Source of the DNA: JAJOKK01 sp965370555
GTDB lineage: Bacteria > Bipolaricaulota > Bipolaricaulia > UBA7950 > UBA9294
Assembly: GCA_965370555.1 (NCBI GenBank)
Contig: CBDUVB010000005.1
Coordinates: forward strand, 14,840 to 78,839
Direction of reading: 5' to 3'
DNA: 64,000 nt
The notes under the pieces are model-generated. The model made no database searches, was not told where the DNA came from, and saw only the letters and a program-made list of their open reading frames with translations. Below, one piece after another: positions 7,848 to 18,039 of this stretch; position 1 is the stretch's first letter; every line of letters begins with the position of its first letter. The position numbers and the translations under genes were made by a program.

Positions 7848-8516
7848 ATGAAGAACATCGGTATCTTGGATTTGTTCGGGTACATCGAGAACAGCCTCTT
7901 GAACCGTCCAGTGTTGGCAGAGTTAGAGAAGATAATAGCAGACAAACGATCGCATGCTGGAACAAGGCGAGAAGAGGTATTCACGAGAGAGTTCCTTTGC
8001 CCTAGTTTAGCTCAATATTTCTACGTTGATCACCGCTCCTTCCTCAACCTTACCGACTCCGAGATTGCCAGTGGGCTAGGTACAGAGGGCTACAAGAACG
8101 CTGAAGGTTTTGGGTTTACGCCCGCGCGAAAAGGACGGCACTTATTCACAAAGACAGATATTGTTAAGCCGCAGATTCCACGATCCTGGATTGCCGACGA
8201 TGCAAAACTTTACAGAAATCAAGCATGTCCGGACTTTGCGATTCGTGATCCTTTGCCGCTGTCTATTCTAGGTGAGGTTAAGTTCTTTCGGTCCGGGAAC
8301 TCAGAAACCGCGGTAAGAGAGCTCTACAACGCTGCACGGCAGGCTGTGTTCTATTTAGGAGCATTTCGTGGAGAATATGAGCAGGCCGTCGTGGTGGTAG
8401 CGGATGCATCGGTGGGGCATGTGTTTGTCAAGGGAATTCGCCGTATGAACCCAGGTATTTTAGAGCGTTTCGGAGAAGAAACAAGCATCTTCCTCTTTAT
8501 AATACCCTTGTCTTGA
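7848..8516 (+). CDS. Putative PD-(D/E)XK-fold nuclease, unknown family
   Basis: 222 residues, not assigned to a named family by me. Residues about 126-147 read CPDFAIRD, a spacer, then LGEVKFF. This is the spacing of a PD...ExK active site on adjacent strands, as in restriction-endonuclease-fold proteins. An upstream helix containing TRREEVFTREF could supply a further acidic residue. The downstream helix ARQAVFYLGAF and strand AVVVVADA fit the rest of the core. No methyltransferase is adjacent. Neighbours are remnants of mobile DNA, so an orphan restriction-like or defence function is plausible but inferred. Confidence 0.6.
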   Translation: MKNIGILDLFGYIENSLLNRPVLAELEKIIADKRSHAGTRREEVFTREFLCPSLAQYFYVDHRSFLNLTDSEIASGLGTEGYKNAEGFGFTPARKGRHLFTKTDIVKPQIPRSWIADDAKLYRNQACPDFAIRDPLPLSILGEVKFFRSGNSETAVRELYNAARQAVFYLGAFRGEYEQAVVVVADASVGHVFVKGIRRMNPGILERFGEETSIFLFIIPLS

Positions 8517-8670
8517 TAGTACGTTTTGCAGATCCTGCTTCATAGGGTGGATTCAACTAGTAAATGCAACTTCGGTAAGTGATCTAAGAGGGGAGCGGTG
8601 GTAGTAGCAACAGTGTCACAGAGACCGGTAAAGCAAGGAACACTGATGAGCACGTACACTTGAGAGACAG

Positions 8671-9029
8671 TTGCACTTGGAAGCTGAATCCAGGTTATTC
8701 TACGATGACCTCACGCGCCGTCGGTTTGCTGGGTGGGGGATATCTCCGTGGGAAGACTTGAAAGGGCAGATCTTCCTTGGGACGGATGCCTTTGTGGGAA
8801 GCCTCCCCACAGCGTCGGAGTTGAAGGAAGTGCCTCGACGTCAACGTCTCGTCAGTCGTCCGCGGCTAGGCGATGTCCTCCGAACGCGGAGGACATCGTA
8901 GGGATTGCACAGGCATACCACGAGCACGGCTACACAATGAAAGAGATTGCCGATCATCTTGGCGTTCACTACGCCACTGTCAGCCGCCGATTGAGGAAAT
9001 ATGAGCAGGGAGAATCTATGATTTCCTAG
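8671..9029 (+). pseudogene. REP-associated transposase (Y1 family) C-terminal remnant
   Basis: Two frames join around 8870-8890. The first gives PWEDLKGQIFLGTDAFVGSL, then KEVPRRQRLVSRPRLGDVL. The second gives IAQAYHEHGYTMKEIADHLG plus VHYATVSRRLRKYE. This is the C-terminal half of RAYT/TnpA_REP transposases, whose last part is a DnaA-like helix-turn-helix. The N-terminal HUH/Tyr nuclease domain is missing, so the gene is dead. REP-like hairpins, the usual substrate of such enzymes, occur at 16850-16911. Confidence 0.75.
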
Positions 9030-9441
9030 TGCTGGATTGCAAGACTTGACCCCCATTGCTCACAATCCAAGCAGGAAGTGAGAATGTTCGAGTAGGGGGA
9101 TGGTATTCGTCCAGCCTCCGACAGGTGTAGCCCTGTGGTGGGCAGCGCTTGATTGGGAGGGGTACAGTGAATGTCTCTAATTTCTGAAGATTGCGGAGTC
9201 TACCATTGCGTTTTGTACGGAGACGGAAACGAAGAGAAGCACCAAGAATAGGAACTCAAGCCCGCGCGCGCCCGAGGTAGCTGTACCCCAACGTGGCATC
9301 CCCGTATCCCCGATCCGACACCGTGGTCAGCGTTGCCTATCCTATTCCAACAGAGCGTTGAGAGGCAGGGCGTGGCTGCCGGCCCATCGAACAAGAGGCC
9401 GGGTGGTAGTTGCAAGACCAGACCACGTCAGCCGCGCTCCA
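9030..9441. other. Gene-free stretch
   Basis: About 410 bases without a supportable gene on either strand. The short open frames here lack start signals and show no family motif. It separates the transposase remnant from a minus-strand membrane-protein gene. Confidence 0.5.
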
Positions 9442-10209
9442 TCATTCTTTACCCTGTTCGCGCTCGAATGCGTCCAGTCCCCTTGGCGGGCGACCAATGC
9501 GTCGCCCATTTACCAACCAGAAGGCCGGGGCTATCCCTACCAGGACCAAACCAAGTATAAAGGGAACTATGGCGACTAATCGGAGAACTGGGTGGAGGCT
9601 CTGAACCAGTGCTCCAAGCTGAGAAACACCAGGCAGAGCGAGCAACATTATCGTCATCGTCAACATCGACAGGGAAAGAACCGTAAATCTGATCCACTCA
9701 AAGCTCCTCACTTGCTTAATTACCTTAACTCCCTTCAAAGCACCTGTAATATGTACGTTACTTGCTGAAGAACCTGTATGTATAACCCTAATCACAGCTC
9801 CATCATCATTGTTCAAGTACTCAAAAAGAAGCGTCAGGCTTTTACCTTCAGCATCCAGTTGAATACTGAAGTCGCTTGAAGGGTTGTTCATCTCTACAAC
9901 TGCACCCTCAAGTATCATTACACCTTCTTTGGCTACAATCCTGGGCGGATTCGCAGTCGCGATGTCTGTCTTATCTAACGTGCTTCTGCCAGCATTCCAG
10001 AAAAGGATCGTGCTCACAGTAAGCGTGGAAACCTGCTGGCCGCGATACCATATCTTGAGGCCTTCGACGCTCCTATGGCTAGAGGTGATAACAGGAGTAC
10101 TTCGAATTGCCCAACGAGGGGCTTTTGCTGAGAAGCCGCGCCGGTAGAATAACCACGCGAAGAACCATGCCCCAAGAAGGCTAATTGCAACAGTTAGTCC
10201 AAACTCCAT
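9442..10209 (-). CDS. Membrane-anchored protein of unknown function
   Basis: 255 residues with one N-terminal helix (about 5-22), a soluble domain (about 30-165) and two C-terminal helices (about 170-190 and 205-230). The soluble part contains LFWNAGRSTLDKTDIA, a motif I associate with a widespread family of uncharacterised bacterial membrane proteins. The ATG is preceded by a strong AAAGGAGGT ribosome binding site. It stands alone between mobile remnants and the tlyA operon. No function is assigned. Confidence 0.7.
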   Translation of the reverse strand: MEFGLTVAISLLGAWFFAWLFYRRGFSAKAPRWAIRSTPVITSSHRSVEGLKIWYRGQQVSTLTVSTILFWNAGRSTLDKTDIATANPPRIVAKEGVMILEGAVVEMNNPSSDFSIQLDAEGKSLTLLFEYLNNDDGAVIRVIHTGSSASNVHITGALKGVKVIKQVRSFEWIRFTVLSLSMLTMTIMLLALPGVSQLGALVQSLHPVLRLVAIVPFILGLVLVGIAPAFWLVNGRRIGRPPRGLDAFEREQGKE

Positions 10210-10510
10210 GATACCTCCTTTACTATTATACCGTGTTCGTACCCTAAGAACTCAGCCGTTAAGTAAGCACGTTCCTCGGTAGTTAGTACGTGGAAATCCT
10301 TGCCGCTTTTGCACATTGCGGGGGCGATTAACTGCAGCTTTCTCGCAGCGCCAATCCGCGTTACCTTTTGCGGGACACTAGCATACCATTTCCCTGGCAA
10401 AATGGTTAGCAGATAGAAATCAAGTGACGTTCCCAAGAGTGAGTATGCCCCTGAGAATTACGAAGCGTCGCTGATTGCAAACTAGAGCGATGATTCCAGC
10501 GTACTTGTGT

Positions 10511-11251
10511 CTATCGCGCGTGGACGAAGAACTCGACGTTCCCTTTATCTCCCTTTATGGGGGACTTCATCTCGCTTGCCACGATCCACGGCGTTTCGGA
10601 CTCGATGAACTTGCGAATGTCCGTGAGCACTGCATCGCGATCTGCTGTGTCCTTCACCACCCCATCTGAAGGAAGACGCTCCTTTCCGACCTCAAACTGA
10701 GGTTTAACGAGAGCCACGATCTCGCCGTCGGGCGCGATGATGTCGACAAGCGGTGGAAGCACGAGCTTCAACGAGATGAACGAGACGTCCACAACTACGA
10801 GGTCGATCGGTTCGCCGATATCCTGCGGCTCGAGGTAACGGGCGTTGATCCCTTCACGGGCGATGACGCGCGGATCGCGACGGATCTTGGCGTGCATCTG
10901 ATCGTGGCCGACGTCGATCGCGTAGACTTTTTTCGCGCCGTGCTGGAGGAGACAGTCGGTAAATCCGCCGGTTGACGCGCCGATATCGAGACAGACCTGC
11001 CCCTTGGGGTCAACCTGGAATTGTTCCAGGGCCGCTTCGAGCTTCTCGCCGCCGCGGCTGACGTAGCGCTCAAACCCGAGGACCTCGATCCTGAGGATCT
11101 CGATCTCGGCTTCGGAGTCTATCGGATGACCGGGCCGGGTTATGACGCGACCGTCGACCTTCACCCGGCCGGCTTCGATCATTCGTTGGGCGCGCGAGCG
11201 GCTACGGACCAGCCGTCGCTGCTTGATCACCTTGTCGAGCCTCTCTTTCAT
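10511..11251 (-). CDS. tlyA: TlyA family rRNA 2'-O-methyltransferase / hemolysin-like
   Basis: 246-residue TlyA family protein. Known members methylate the 2'-OH of cytidines in 16S/23S rRNA. An S4 RNA-binding domain opens the protein (RLDKVIKQRRLVRSRSRAQR to IEAGRVKVDGRVI). A FtsJ/RrmJ-type methyltransferase follows, with YVSRGGEKLEAAL, the SAM-binding CLDIGASTGGFTDCLL, and DLVVVDVSFISLKLVLP followed by ALVKPQFEVG. It is the last gene of the ddl-MBL-aminotransferase-tlyA operon; its ATG overlaps the preceding stop by four bases (ATGA). Confidence 0.92.
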   Translation of the reverse strand: MKERLDKVIKQRRLVRSRSRAQRMIEAGRVKVDGRVITRPGHPIDSEAEIEILRIEVLGFERYVSRGGEKLEAALEQFQVDPKGQVCLDIGASTGGFTDCLLQHGAKKVYAIDVGHDQMHAKIRRDPRVIAREGINARYLEPQDIGEPIDLVVVDVSFISLKLVLPPLVDIIAPDGEIVALVKPQFEVGKERLPSDGVVKDTADRDAVLTDIRKFIESETPWIVASEMKSPIKGDKGNVEFFVHAR

Positions 11252-12471
11252 CCCATCGATCCGACGGCCTGACGCTGTTCAACATAGGCTTCCAATCCGG
11301 CTTTCAGGACTTCCACCGCGCGGACAAGCTTGTGTTCCTCCAGGACGTAGGCGATGCGAACCTCGTCGTTTCCCATACCTTGGGTGGCGTAAAAACCGGC
11401 CCCCGGAGCGACCATTGTGGTTTCGCCGTCGAGGTTGAAGTCGTTCATCATGAACTTGACGAACTCCTCAGAGTCGTCGAGCTGTGGGAACTTGACAAAC
11501 ACGTAGAACGCCCCCTCTGGCTTCCGACTGATCCCTCCGGGGATTGTCTGCAGGGCCTCGTACAGCGTGTCGCGACGCGAGTGGAACTTGGTTTGCATTG
11601 CGTCGATAGCTCGCTTGTAGTTGGGATCGTTAAGGAACGCGGCCAGACCCAGTTGCTCGAACGTCGGGGCCGACAGGCGGATCATGCACAGTTTGTTGAT
11701 CGAGGTCATGATCTCGCGGTTGCGTGTAACAAGGCATCCGATCCGTGCCCCACACGCCGAGAGGCGCTTGGAGATCGAGTCAACCAAGATCGCGTGCTCG
11801 CGGAGCTCGGGAAATTCGAGGATGCCGACCGCTTCCCCGTCGTACATCAGTTCGCGATACGGCTCGTCGGAGATGACAAACAGATCGTGCTTGAGCGCAA
11901 AATCGGCCACGCCCTGCAATTCGTCGCGAGTATACGCAACGCCCGTCGGGTTGGCGGGGTTCGAGAAGAGGATCGCCTTGGTCCTCGGGGTCACGAGCGC
12001 TTCGATCTCGTCGATCGGAGGGAGGTGGAAGCCGTCTTCGATCCTCGTCGTAATGGGAACGACCTTGATCCCGTTCATGAGCGCGTGCCCATAGTAGTTA
12101 GGATAGAACGGCTCGGGGATCAGAACCTCGTCACCGGGGTTGCACGTCGCCTGCAGCGCGAAGACGAACGCCTCGCTCCCCCCGATGGTGACGCGCAGTT
12201 CCTCCTCTGTGAGCTCGACGCCCATGTTGGCGTAAAACCGCAGGAGGACCTCGATTGTCGCGGGAATACCGTACGCCGGGGCGTAGGATAGCACATCGAT
12301 GTTGGCACTGCGGATGCCTTCCATGAACGAGCGCGGCGTGGGGATGTCCGGTTGTCCGATGTTCAGATGATAGACGTGGATGCCCCGCTTCTTGGCTGCT
12401 ACAGCAAGAGGGACAAGCCTGCGAATGGGCGAGCCTTTTAGTTCCAGGGTCCGTTTCGATACGTTAGGCAT
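11248..12471 (-). CDS. Class I/II pyridoxal-phosphate aminotransferase
   Basis: 407-residue fold-type I aminotransferase of the aspartate aminotransferase superfamily. Visible are the N-terminal HLNIGQPDIPTPRSF, the PLP-contact FSNPANPTGVAYTRDEL, SDEPYRELMY with the cofactor-binding Asp/Tyr, and DSISKRLSACGARIGC containing the Schiff-base lysine. The C-terminal GAGFYATQGMGNDEVRIAY supplies the substrate-carboxylate arginine. I take the start at 12471 (MPNVSKRTLELKGSP) rather than the longer open frame, because this ATG sits in the last codons of the upstream gene (8-base overlap) and begins the conserved region. Substrate is unknown. Confidence 0.9.
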   Translation of the reverse strand: MPNVSKRTLELKGSPIRRLVPLAVAAKKRGIHVYHLNIGQPDIPTPRSFMEGIRSANIDVLSYAPAYGIPATIEVLLRFYANMGVELTEEELRVTIGGSEAFVFALQATCNPGDEVLIPEPFYPNYYGHALMNGIKVVPITTRIEDGFHLPPIDEIEALVTPRTKAILFSNPANPTGVAYTRDELQGVADFALKHDLFVISDEPYRELMYDGEAVGILEFPELREHAILVDSISKRLSACGARIGCLVTRNREIMTSINKLCMIRLSAPTFEQLGLAAFLNDPNYKRAIDAMQTKFHSRRDTLYEALQTIPGGISRKPEGAFYVFVKFPQLDDSEEFVKFMMNDFNLDGETTMVAPGAGFYATQGMGNDEVRIAYVLEEHKLVRAVEVLKAGLEAYVEQRQAVGSMG

Positions 12472-13111
12472 AGTCGAGAATCCACACCTCCAGGTGCTTG
12501 GGGAGGGTCTCATTGGTTAAGGAGATCTCCGAGCCTCCGATTTTCCTGACATTTTGTACTTTGCGCGCGAAGTTATCCACCGGGGCAATGGGGAAGTGGT
12601 CCCCCAATCGGTCCGTCTTGTAGTGCATCGGGAAGACGACCGCGAGGTTGGGCATAGATTGGATTAAATCCTTCGCCTCGTCCGGTCCGATCGTGAAGTA
12701 CCCGCCGACGGGGATGAACAGAACCTCCACTGCGGAAAGAGCTTCTACCTGCATGTCGGATAATGGGTGTCCGAGGTCGCCGAGGTGGGCAAGGTGAATC
12801 CCATCGATGGTGAAGGTGAAGATCGTGTTCTCACCTCGTTTTTTCCCGGCCTCAGAATCGTGGAAACAGGCGATCCCTGTGAACGTCATCCCGCGAGCGC
12901 GGTGTTCTCCTGCCCCACGAATTACGACGGGGTCCCCCGGAACCCGATCGACAGCATTATGATCGGAGTGTTCGTGGCTCACTGTGACGACATCGACCGG
13001 GAAGTCGGGAGCCCGATAGGGGATGGATTCGTCGTAGGGATCTGTGAGAACCTTCCCTTCTTCTCCCTCGATCAGAAAACAGGCGTGGCCGATCCATTTC
13101 ACCTTCATCAT
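12464..13111 (-). CDS. MBL-fold metal-dependent hydrolase (UlaG-like)
   Basis: 215-residue metallo-beta-lactamase-fold protein of the UlaG/YtkL-like group. Metal ligands are visible in SHEHSDHNAV (HxHxDH), in HLGDLGH, and in the late histidine of VVFPMHYKTD. The N-terminus VKWIGHACFLIEG is typical of the group. Members hydrolyse diverse substrates, so no specific reaction can be given. Its ATG overlaps the ddl stop (ATGA), so it is translationally coupled to peptidoglycan-precursor synthesis, though no link in function is proven. Confidence 0.85.
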   Translation of the reverse strand: MMKVKWIGHACFLIEGEEGKVLTDPYDESIPYRAPDFPVDVVTVSHEHSDHNAVDRVPGDPVVIRGAGEHRARGMTFTGIACFHDSEAGKKRGENTIFTFTIDGIHLAHLGDLGHPLSDMQVEALSAVEVLFIPVGGYFTIGPDEAKDLIQSMPNLAVVFPMHYKTDRLGDHFPIAPVDNFARKVQNVRKIGGSEISLTNETLPKHLEVWILDYA

Positions 13112-14043
13112 GACCTCCTTTGCAACGCGGTTTCGAGCATGTTTTCCACCAGTTCCGGAAACGTGATCCTTGCAGCGGCAGCGGCACGTGGGAGATCGCT
13201 CATCGGGGTCATCCCGGGTAGGGTGTTCACCTCGAGGACGAAGGGTCTCCCTCCTTTATCGAGGCGGAGATCGACACGGGAGAACCCACTGCAACCGAGA
13301 GCTTGATGTGCCGCGAGGCTAACCTCTTGTACCAAATGGGTCGTCTCCCGGTCGAGCGGGGCGGGGACGAGGAACTCGCTCATCCCTTCGCTATACTTTG
13401 CTGTGTAATCGAAGAAGCCACTCTTCGGCTCAACCTCTACCAACGGTAGGATCCTCTCCTTGCCATGCAGGAGGAGGATTCCCGCGGTCAGCTCGCGACC
13501 GGGGATGTATTCCTCGATGAGGAGCGATCCGAACTTCGAGAGGATCTCGGAACCGGCCTTCACCAGATCCGGCTCGCGCTCGACGATCCTGACCCCCAGG
13601 CTCGAGCCCTGGTTGCACGGCTTGCAGACAAGCGGAAGCCCATAGTCGACTACGGTCGCCGCGCATAACGCTTCGATATCCTCTCCCTTATGTATGGTTC
13701 CCCGCGGGATGGGGATTCCCTGGCGGGATAGGGTCTCCTTGGCGCGGGGCTTATCCATGCACAGGGCGCTCGCCTGTGGTCCGGAACCTGGATAGGGTAG
13801 GTCGAGAACCTCGAGGAGGAGTTGCACCGTTCCATTTTCACCGCTGCCTCCGTGCAGGCAATTGAAGGCGACATCGACCCCTGCGAGCGAGGGGACGAGA
13901 TCATCGAGGTTGTCAATCTCGATCAACACAGTGTCGTAGCCACGCTGATTCAGCGCCGCTGATACATGCTCCCCTGAGATGAACGAGATCTCCCGTTCTG
14001 GGGAGTCTCCTCCTGCCAGCACTCCTATTCTTTCGTGAGACAC
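13108..14043 (-). CDS. ddl: D-alanine--D-alanine ligase
   Basis: 311-residue ATP-grasp ligase that makes the D-Ala-D-Ala dipeptide for peptidoglycan. Motifs are VLAGGDSPEREISFISG, NCLHGGSGENGTVQ, PLVCKPCNQGSSLGVRIV (ATP-grasp), LIEEYIPGRELT, and the metal/phosphate-binding end FVLEVNTLPGMTPMSDLP. The initiation codon is GTG at 14043 with GGAG sequences upstream. It is the first gene of the minus-strand operon running to tlyA and is transcribed away from the 16S rRNA gene. Confidence 0.95.
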   Translation of the reverse strand: MSHERIGVLAGGDSPEREISFISGEHVSAALNQRGYDTVLIEIDNLDDLVPSLAGVDVAFNCLHGGSGENGTVQLLLEVLDLPYPGSGPQASALCMDKPRAKETLSRQGIPIPRGTIHKGEDIEALCAATVVDYGLPLVCKPCNQGSSLGVRIVEREPDLVKAGSEILSKFGSLLIEEYIPGRELTAGILLLHGKERILPLVEVEPKSGFFDYTAKYSEGMSEFLVPAPLDRETTHLVQEVSLAAHQALGCSGFSRVDLRLDKGGRPFVLEVNTLPGMTPMSDLPRAAAAARITFPELVENMLETALQRRS

Positions 14044-14155
14044 TCCTTGTAGTCGACCTCCTCTTAAGGACGAGTATACTTTTCTTGTTGCGGTTCAGCA
14101 ATGCACGAAGTCCAGCTGCAATAGGGCTTTCCTTTATACTTGCCCTCTCTCTAGC

Positions 14156-14184
14156 TTGACAGGGTCTCAGCAAAGGGGTATACT
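14156..14184 (+). promoter_or_regulatory. Strong sigma-70-type promoter of the 16S rRNA gene
   Basis: TTGACA (14156-14161), exactly 17 bases, TATACT (14179-14184). It is nearly consensus and lies about 120 bases before the 16S gene, upstream of the processing stem, as expected for an rRNA promoter. Confidence 0.85.
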
Positions 14185-14208
14185 GCGTTTTGTAATAAGC
14201 TGGTCCTT

Positions 14209-14227
14209 GAAAAGTGGATAGCGTGGT
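14209..14227 (+). promoter_or_regulatory. Left arm of 16S processing stem
   Basis: GAAAAG, one bulged T, then GGATAGCGTGGT. This pairs with 15904-15921 downstream of the gene over 18 base pairs including one G-U, forming the long helix that RNase III-type enzymes cleave to release pre-16S RNA. Confidence 0.75.
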
Positions 14228-14302
14228 ATTGCGTTTTTCCCTTGGAAATGAGGGAGGAACGCCCTGTCATTTGAGTTTGAATAACAAACGGATCAAAAAC
14301 TA

Positions 14303-15868
<1,566 letters not shown>

Positions 15869-15903
15869 TAGGGAGAATAAAGACCAGTTTAAGCATGACA
15901 TGG

Positions 15904-15921
15904 ACCACGCTGTCCCTTTTC
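15904..15921 (+). promoter_or_regulatory. Right arm of 16S processing stem
   Basis: ACCACGCTGTCCCTTTTC, complementary to 14209-14227. It lies 35 bases after the 16S 3' end, so the helix closes around the 16S RNA alone. Confidence 0.75.
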
Positions 15922-15960
15922 TTCCCACTGTCCCTTTTCTTCCCACTGTCCCTCTTTCCA
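15910..15960 (+). repeat. 18-bp tandem repeat after the 16S gene
   Basis: Two perfect units of CTGTCCCTTTTCTTCCCA (15910-15927, 15928-15945) and a third, shortened unit. The first unit overlaps the right arm of the processing stem, so its neighbours could offer alternative pairing partners. Confidence 0.85.
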
Positions 15961-16086
15961 TTCCTTAGGTGACGTGTGTTACCTTTTTCTATCTGGAAAC
16001 TGACCTATGGACACCCCTCCTTTCCTCTCATTCCCCCTGTGGCATGAGTATATTGAAGCCATGAAGAGGGAAGGGGATAGATAAGG

Positions 16087-16749
16087 ATGACACAATCGAT
16101 TCGTGAGAAGACGAGCTTCAGCAGCCTGTTGAGCAGTATGGGGGAGGAAATCTCCATCGCACGGGGGGAAGCGATTTACTACCCGGATTCTCCCAGTAGC
16201 TCTGTCTACCTTGTGGAGAGTGGGCGGGTGAAGCTCGCCTATCTCGACGAGAGCGGGAAGAAACTGACCCTGACCATCCTCGATCCTGGCCAGATCTTCG
16301 GCGAGATGTGCCTTGTCGGCGAGAAGTATCGCCGTTACCTGGCGACAGCGATCGAGGCAACGATCGTGCGTCGGGTGAGCAAAGACGCGTTTGTCGAGGT
16401 GATAAATGAGGACTCAATCCATCTCCAGTTGTTGTTGAAACACTTCGGGCGACGGGTGCGCGAGTTTGAGGAGACGCTCGAGGGGTTCGCATTCAAGGAT
16501 ATTCAAGCCCGTCTGTCGCGGCAGCTGTTGAAACTCTCTGATGAATACGGTGTCAAGACGGAGGAGGGAATCCTGATCGGATTCCAATTGACCCATAAGG
16601 ACCTGGCCGATATGATCGGTTCGGCGCGTGAGAACACGACCCTCGCCTTGAACCGCTTTGCGCGGGAAGGGATCCTCGACAAGAGCCGCTACCGGATCGT
16701 GATCAAGAACGAGAAGGGACTCCGCCAGAAGTGTGGCATGAGGAACTGA
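16087..16749 (+). CDS. Crp/Fnr family transcriptional regulator
   Basis: 220-residue regulator. The N-terminal cyclic-nucleotide-binding-type barrel (about residues 20-120) contains VYLVESGRVKLAYLDESGKK and ILDPGQIFGEMCLVG. A dimerisation helix follows, then a winged helix (about 150-210) with FQLTHKDLADMIGSARENTT and LALNRFAREGIL. The effector is not evident: the N-terminus lacks the cysteine cluster of oxygen-sensing FNR proteins, and the barrel lacks a clear cAMP signature (R-S-A-T-A is AT-A-I-E here). It stands alone after the 16S gene. Confidence 0.9.
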   Translation: MTQSIREKTSFSSLLSSMGEEISIARGEAIYYPDSPSSSVYLVESGRVKLAYLDESGKKLTLTILDPGQIFGEMCLVGEKYRRYLATAIEATIVRRVSKDAFVEVINEDSIHLQLLLKHFGRRVREFEETLEGFAFKDIQARLSRQLLKLSDEYGVKTEEGILIGFQLTHKDLADMIGSARENTTLALNRFAREGILDKSRYRIVIKNEKGLRQKCGMRN

Positions 16750-16849
16750 GCCCGCAATACCTCGCTCGTCTCGGTGAGCGATTCATAACCTGAATATCGA
16801 GCCGAGCAGGGAAGGGTCTATTACTGTAGGATACCACGCATCCATTCAA

Positions 16850-16911
16850 CGTCGGAGACAAGCTCCGACGCTACGAAAAGATTGATGTAGCGTCGTACCT
16901 TGTGTGCGACG
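16850..16911 (+). repeat. Cluster of three overlapping REP-like hairpins
   Basis: CGTCGGAG-acaag-CTCCGACG (16850-16870), then CGACGCTAC pairing with GTAGCGTCG (16866-16895), then CGTCGTAC-cttgt-GTGCGACG (16891-16911). Neighbouring hairpins share an arm, so they are mutually exclusive. The layout resembles palindromes mobilised by RAYT transposases, of which a remnant lies at 8671-9029. The rest of 16750-17130 shows no supportable gene. Confidence 0.65.
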
Positions 16912-17130
16912 TTACTTTCGATGCAACAAAGCTCTACATGAAATTGCAGCATGAAGACCAACTCCGGTTAGATCTTTGGCTTCTGCCTTTCAATGCTCCC
17001 CATCTCGCTGCGGGGTTCTTTACTCATAATTCTGTGAGAAACGACTATATTAGTGTTGAATTACAAGACCTGAGCCTATATATACCTGCAAAACCCGATA
17101 TCACATCCCTATTTATGTAGTGAATACTCA

Positions 17131-17160
17131 GAAAAAGGCCCGACCGTTTCTGGCCGGGCC
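17131..17160 (-). terminator. Intrinsic terminator of the nifJ-tail copy
   Basis: On the minus strand: stem GGCCCG/CGGGCC plus two inner G-C pairs, followed by TTTTT. It lies about 40 bases after the stop of the truncated nifJ copy and fits termination of that minus-strand frame. Confidence 0.7.
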
Positions 17161-17198
17161 CGTTATTGTTGCGTATTCTAGCTAAGGAGCGTTTTCGC

Positions 17199-17636
17199 TT
17201 AGAGCTCAGCGAGCTTCTTATACTCCTCGTACCGCTCCATGTACTCCTCTTCGAGTCGCTTGTGCAGGCGTTCGGCCTCACCCGGGAACGATGTCACCAG
17301 GCTCGAGTAGCGCACCTCGCCCATCAGGAACTCGTGGAAGTCGCCGGTCGGTTCCTTGGAGTCGAGTACGAACGGGTTCTTCCCCTCACCCTTCAACAGT
17401 GGGTTGTAGCGGTAGAGCGGCCAGTAGCCGGCCTCGACGGCGAGCTTCTCCTCTTCTTGGGTCTTCCCCATCCCCTTCTTCAACCCGTGGTTGATGCACG
17501 GGGCGTAGGCGATGATGATGCTCGGCCCGGGGTAGCTCTCCGCTTCGAGGAATGCCTTCAGCGACTGGTTCTTGTTCGCGCCCATGGCGATGGAGGCGAC
17601 GTACACGTACCCGTAGCTCATGAACATTCGACCGAG
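17199..17636 (-). pseudogene. Duplicated 3' end of nifJ (truncated PFOR copy)
   Basis: Encodes the last ~142 residues of pyruvate:ferredoxin oxidoreductase. The tract 17217-17616 appears identical to 20384-20783 in the intact nifJ. Both edges diverge: MFMSYGYVY against MLMNYGYVY at one side, and EEYKKLAEL against EEYKEMAES at the stop. Homology ends abruptly near 17636 at an unrelated gene fragment on the other strand. It lacks all cofactor domains except the C-terminal tail, so it cannot work as an enzyme. Confidence 0.85.
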
Positions 17637-17930
17637 AAGAAGGGCAGCAAGGCTGCGGCACCTCCGGGCGACGACAAGAAGTAGGAGGCGTGGGACCTGG
17701 TCGTCGAGACCTACGAGGCGTTGGTGGAAGAGCGGGGTGAGGGCGAGAACATCTGGGGGTCGATGATCAAGCAGACCCTGAAGCGGCGGAAGCCGGGTTT
17801 CAGCGAATCCTACTACGGCTTCCGCTCGTTCGGACAGCTGCTCGAGGAGGCCGGTGCGAACGGCATCCTCCGTCTGGAGCGAGACGAGGAGTCCGGCGGC
17901 TTCATCATCAAGAGAGCTCAGCCGTTGTAG
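17637..17930 (+). pseudogene. C-terminal OST-HTH/LOTUS remnant of a NYN-type protein
   Basis: The frame contains EAWDLVVETYEALVEERGEG, then IWGSMIKQTLKRRKPGFSES and YYGFRSFGQLLEEA up to a stop. This is the LOTUS/OST-HTH domain found behind NYN (LabA-like PIN) RNase domains. An in-frame TAG sits just before EAWDL, and no NYN domain remains upstream because the sequence switches to the nifJ copy. It is a dead 3' fragment with an extra nonsense codon. Confidence 0.75.
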
Positions 17931-18020
17931 TCGCTGCCATCGCCATTGGGGAATCGGGGCACATACGACAGGAATCGGAGGGCATACTCGTGAATCCGCT
18001 CTTGTCGCAAGCAGAATGAG

Positions 18021-18039
18021 TATTGCGTCCCCGGAATTC
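18021..18039 (+). repeat. Copy 1 of a short dispersed repeat
   Basis: TATTGCGTCCCCGGAATTC; related copies at 18211-18230 and 19773-19792 share GT(C/G)CCCGGAATT. The copies bracket the SEC-C gene. Confidence 0.6.

Noticed and set aside
10194..10436. 80-codon minus-strand frame between tlyA and the membrane-protein gene
   Set aside because: TTG start, no ribosome binding site, overlaps the start of a better supported gene, and no recognised motif.
16902..17120. 72-codon plus-strand frame after the hairpin cluster
   Set aside because: It begins within a repeat hairpin, lacks a ribosome binding site and has no family motif.
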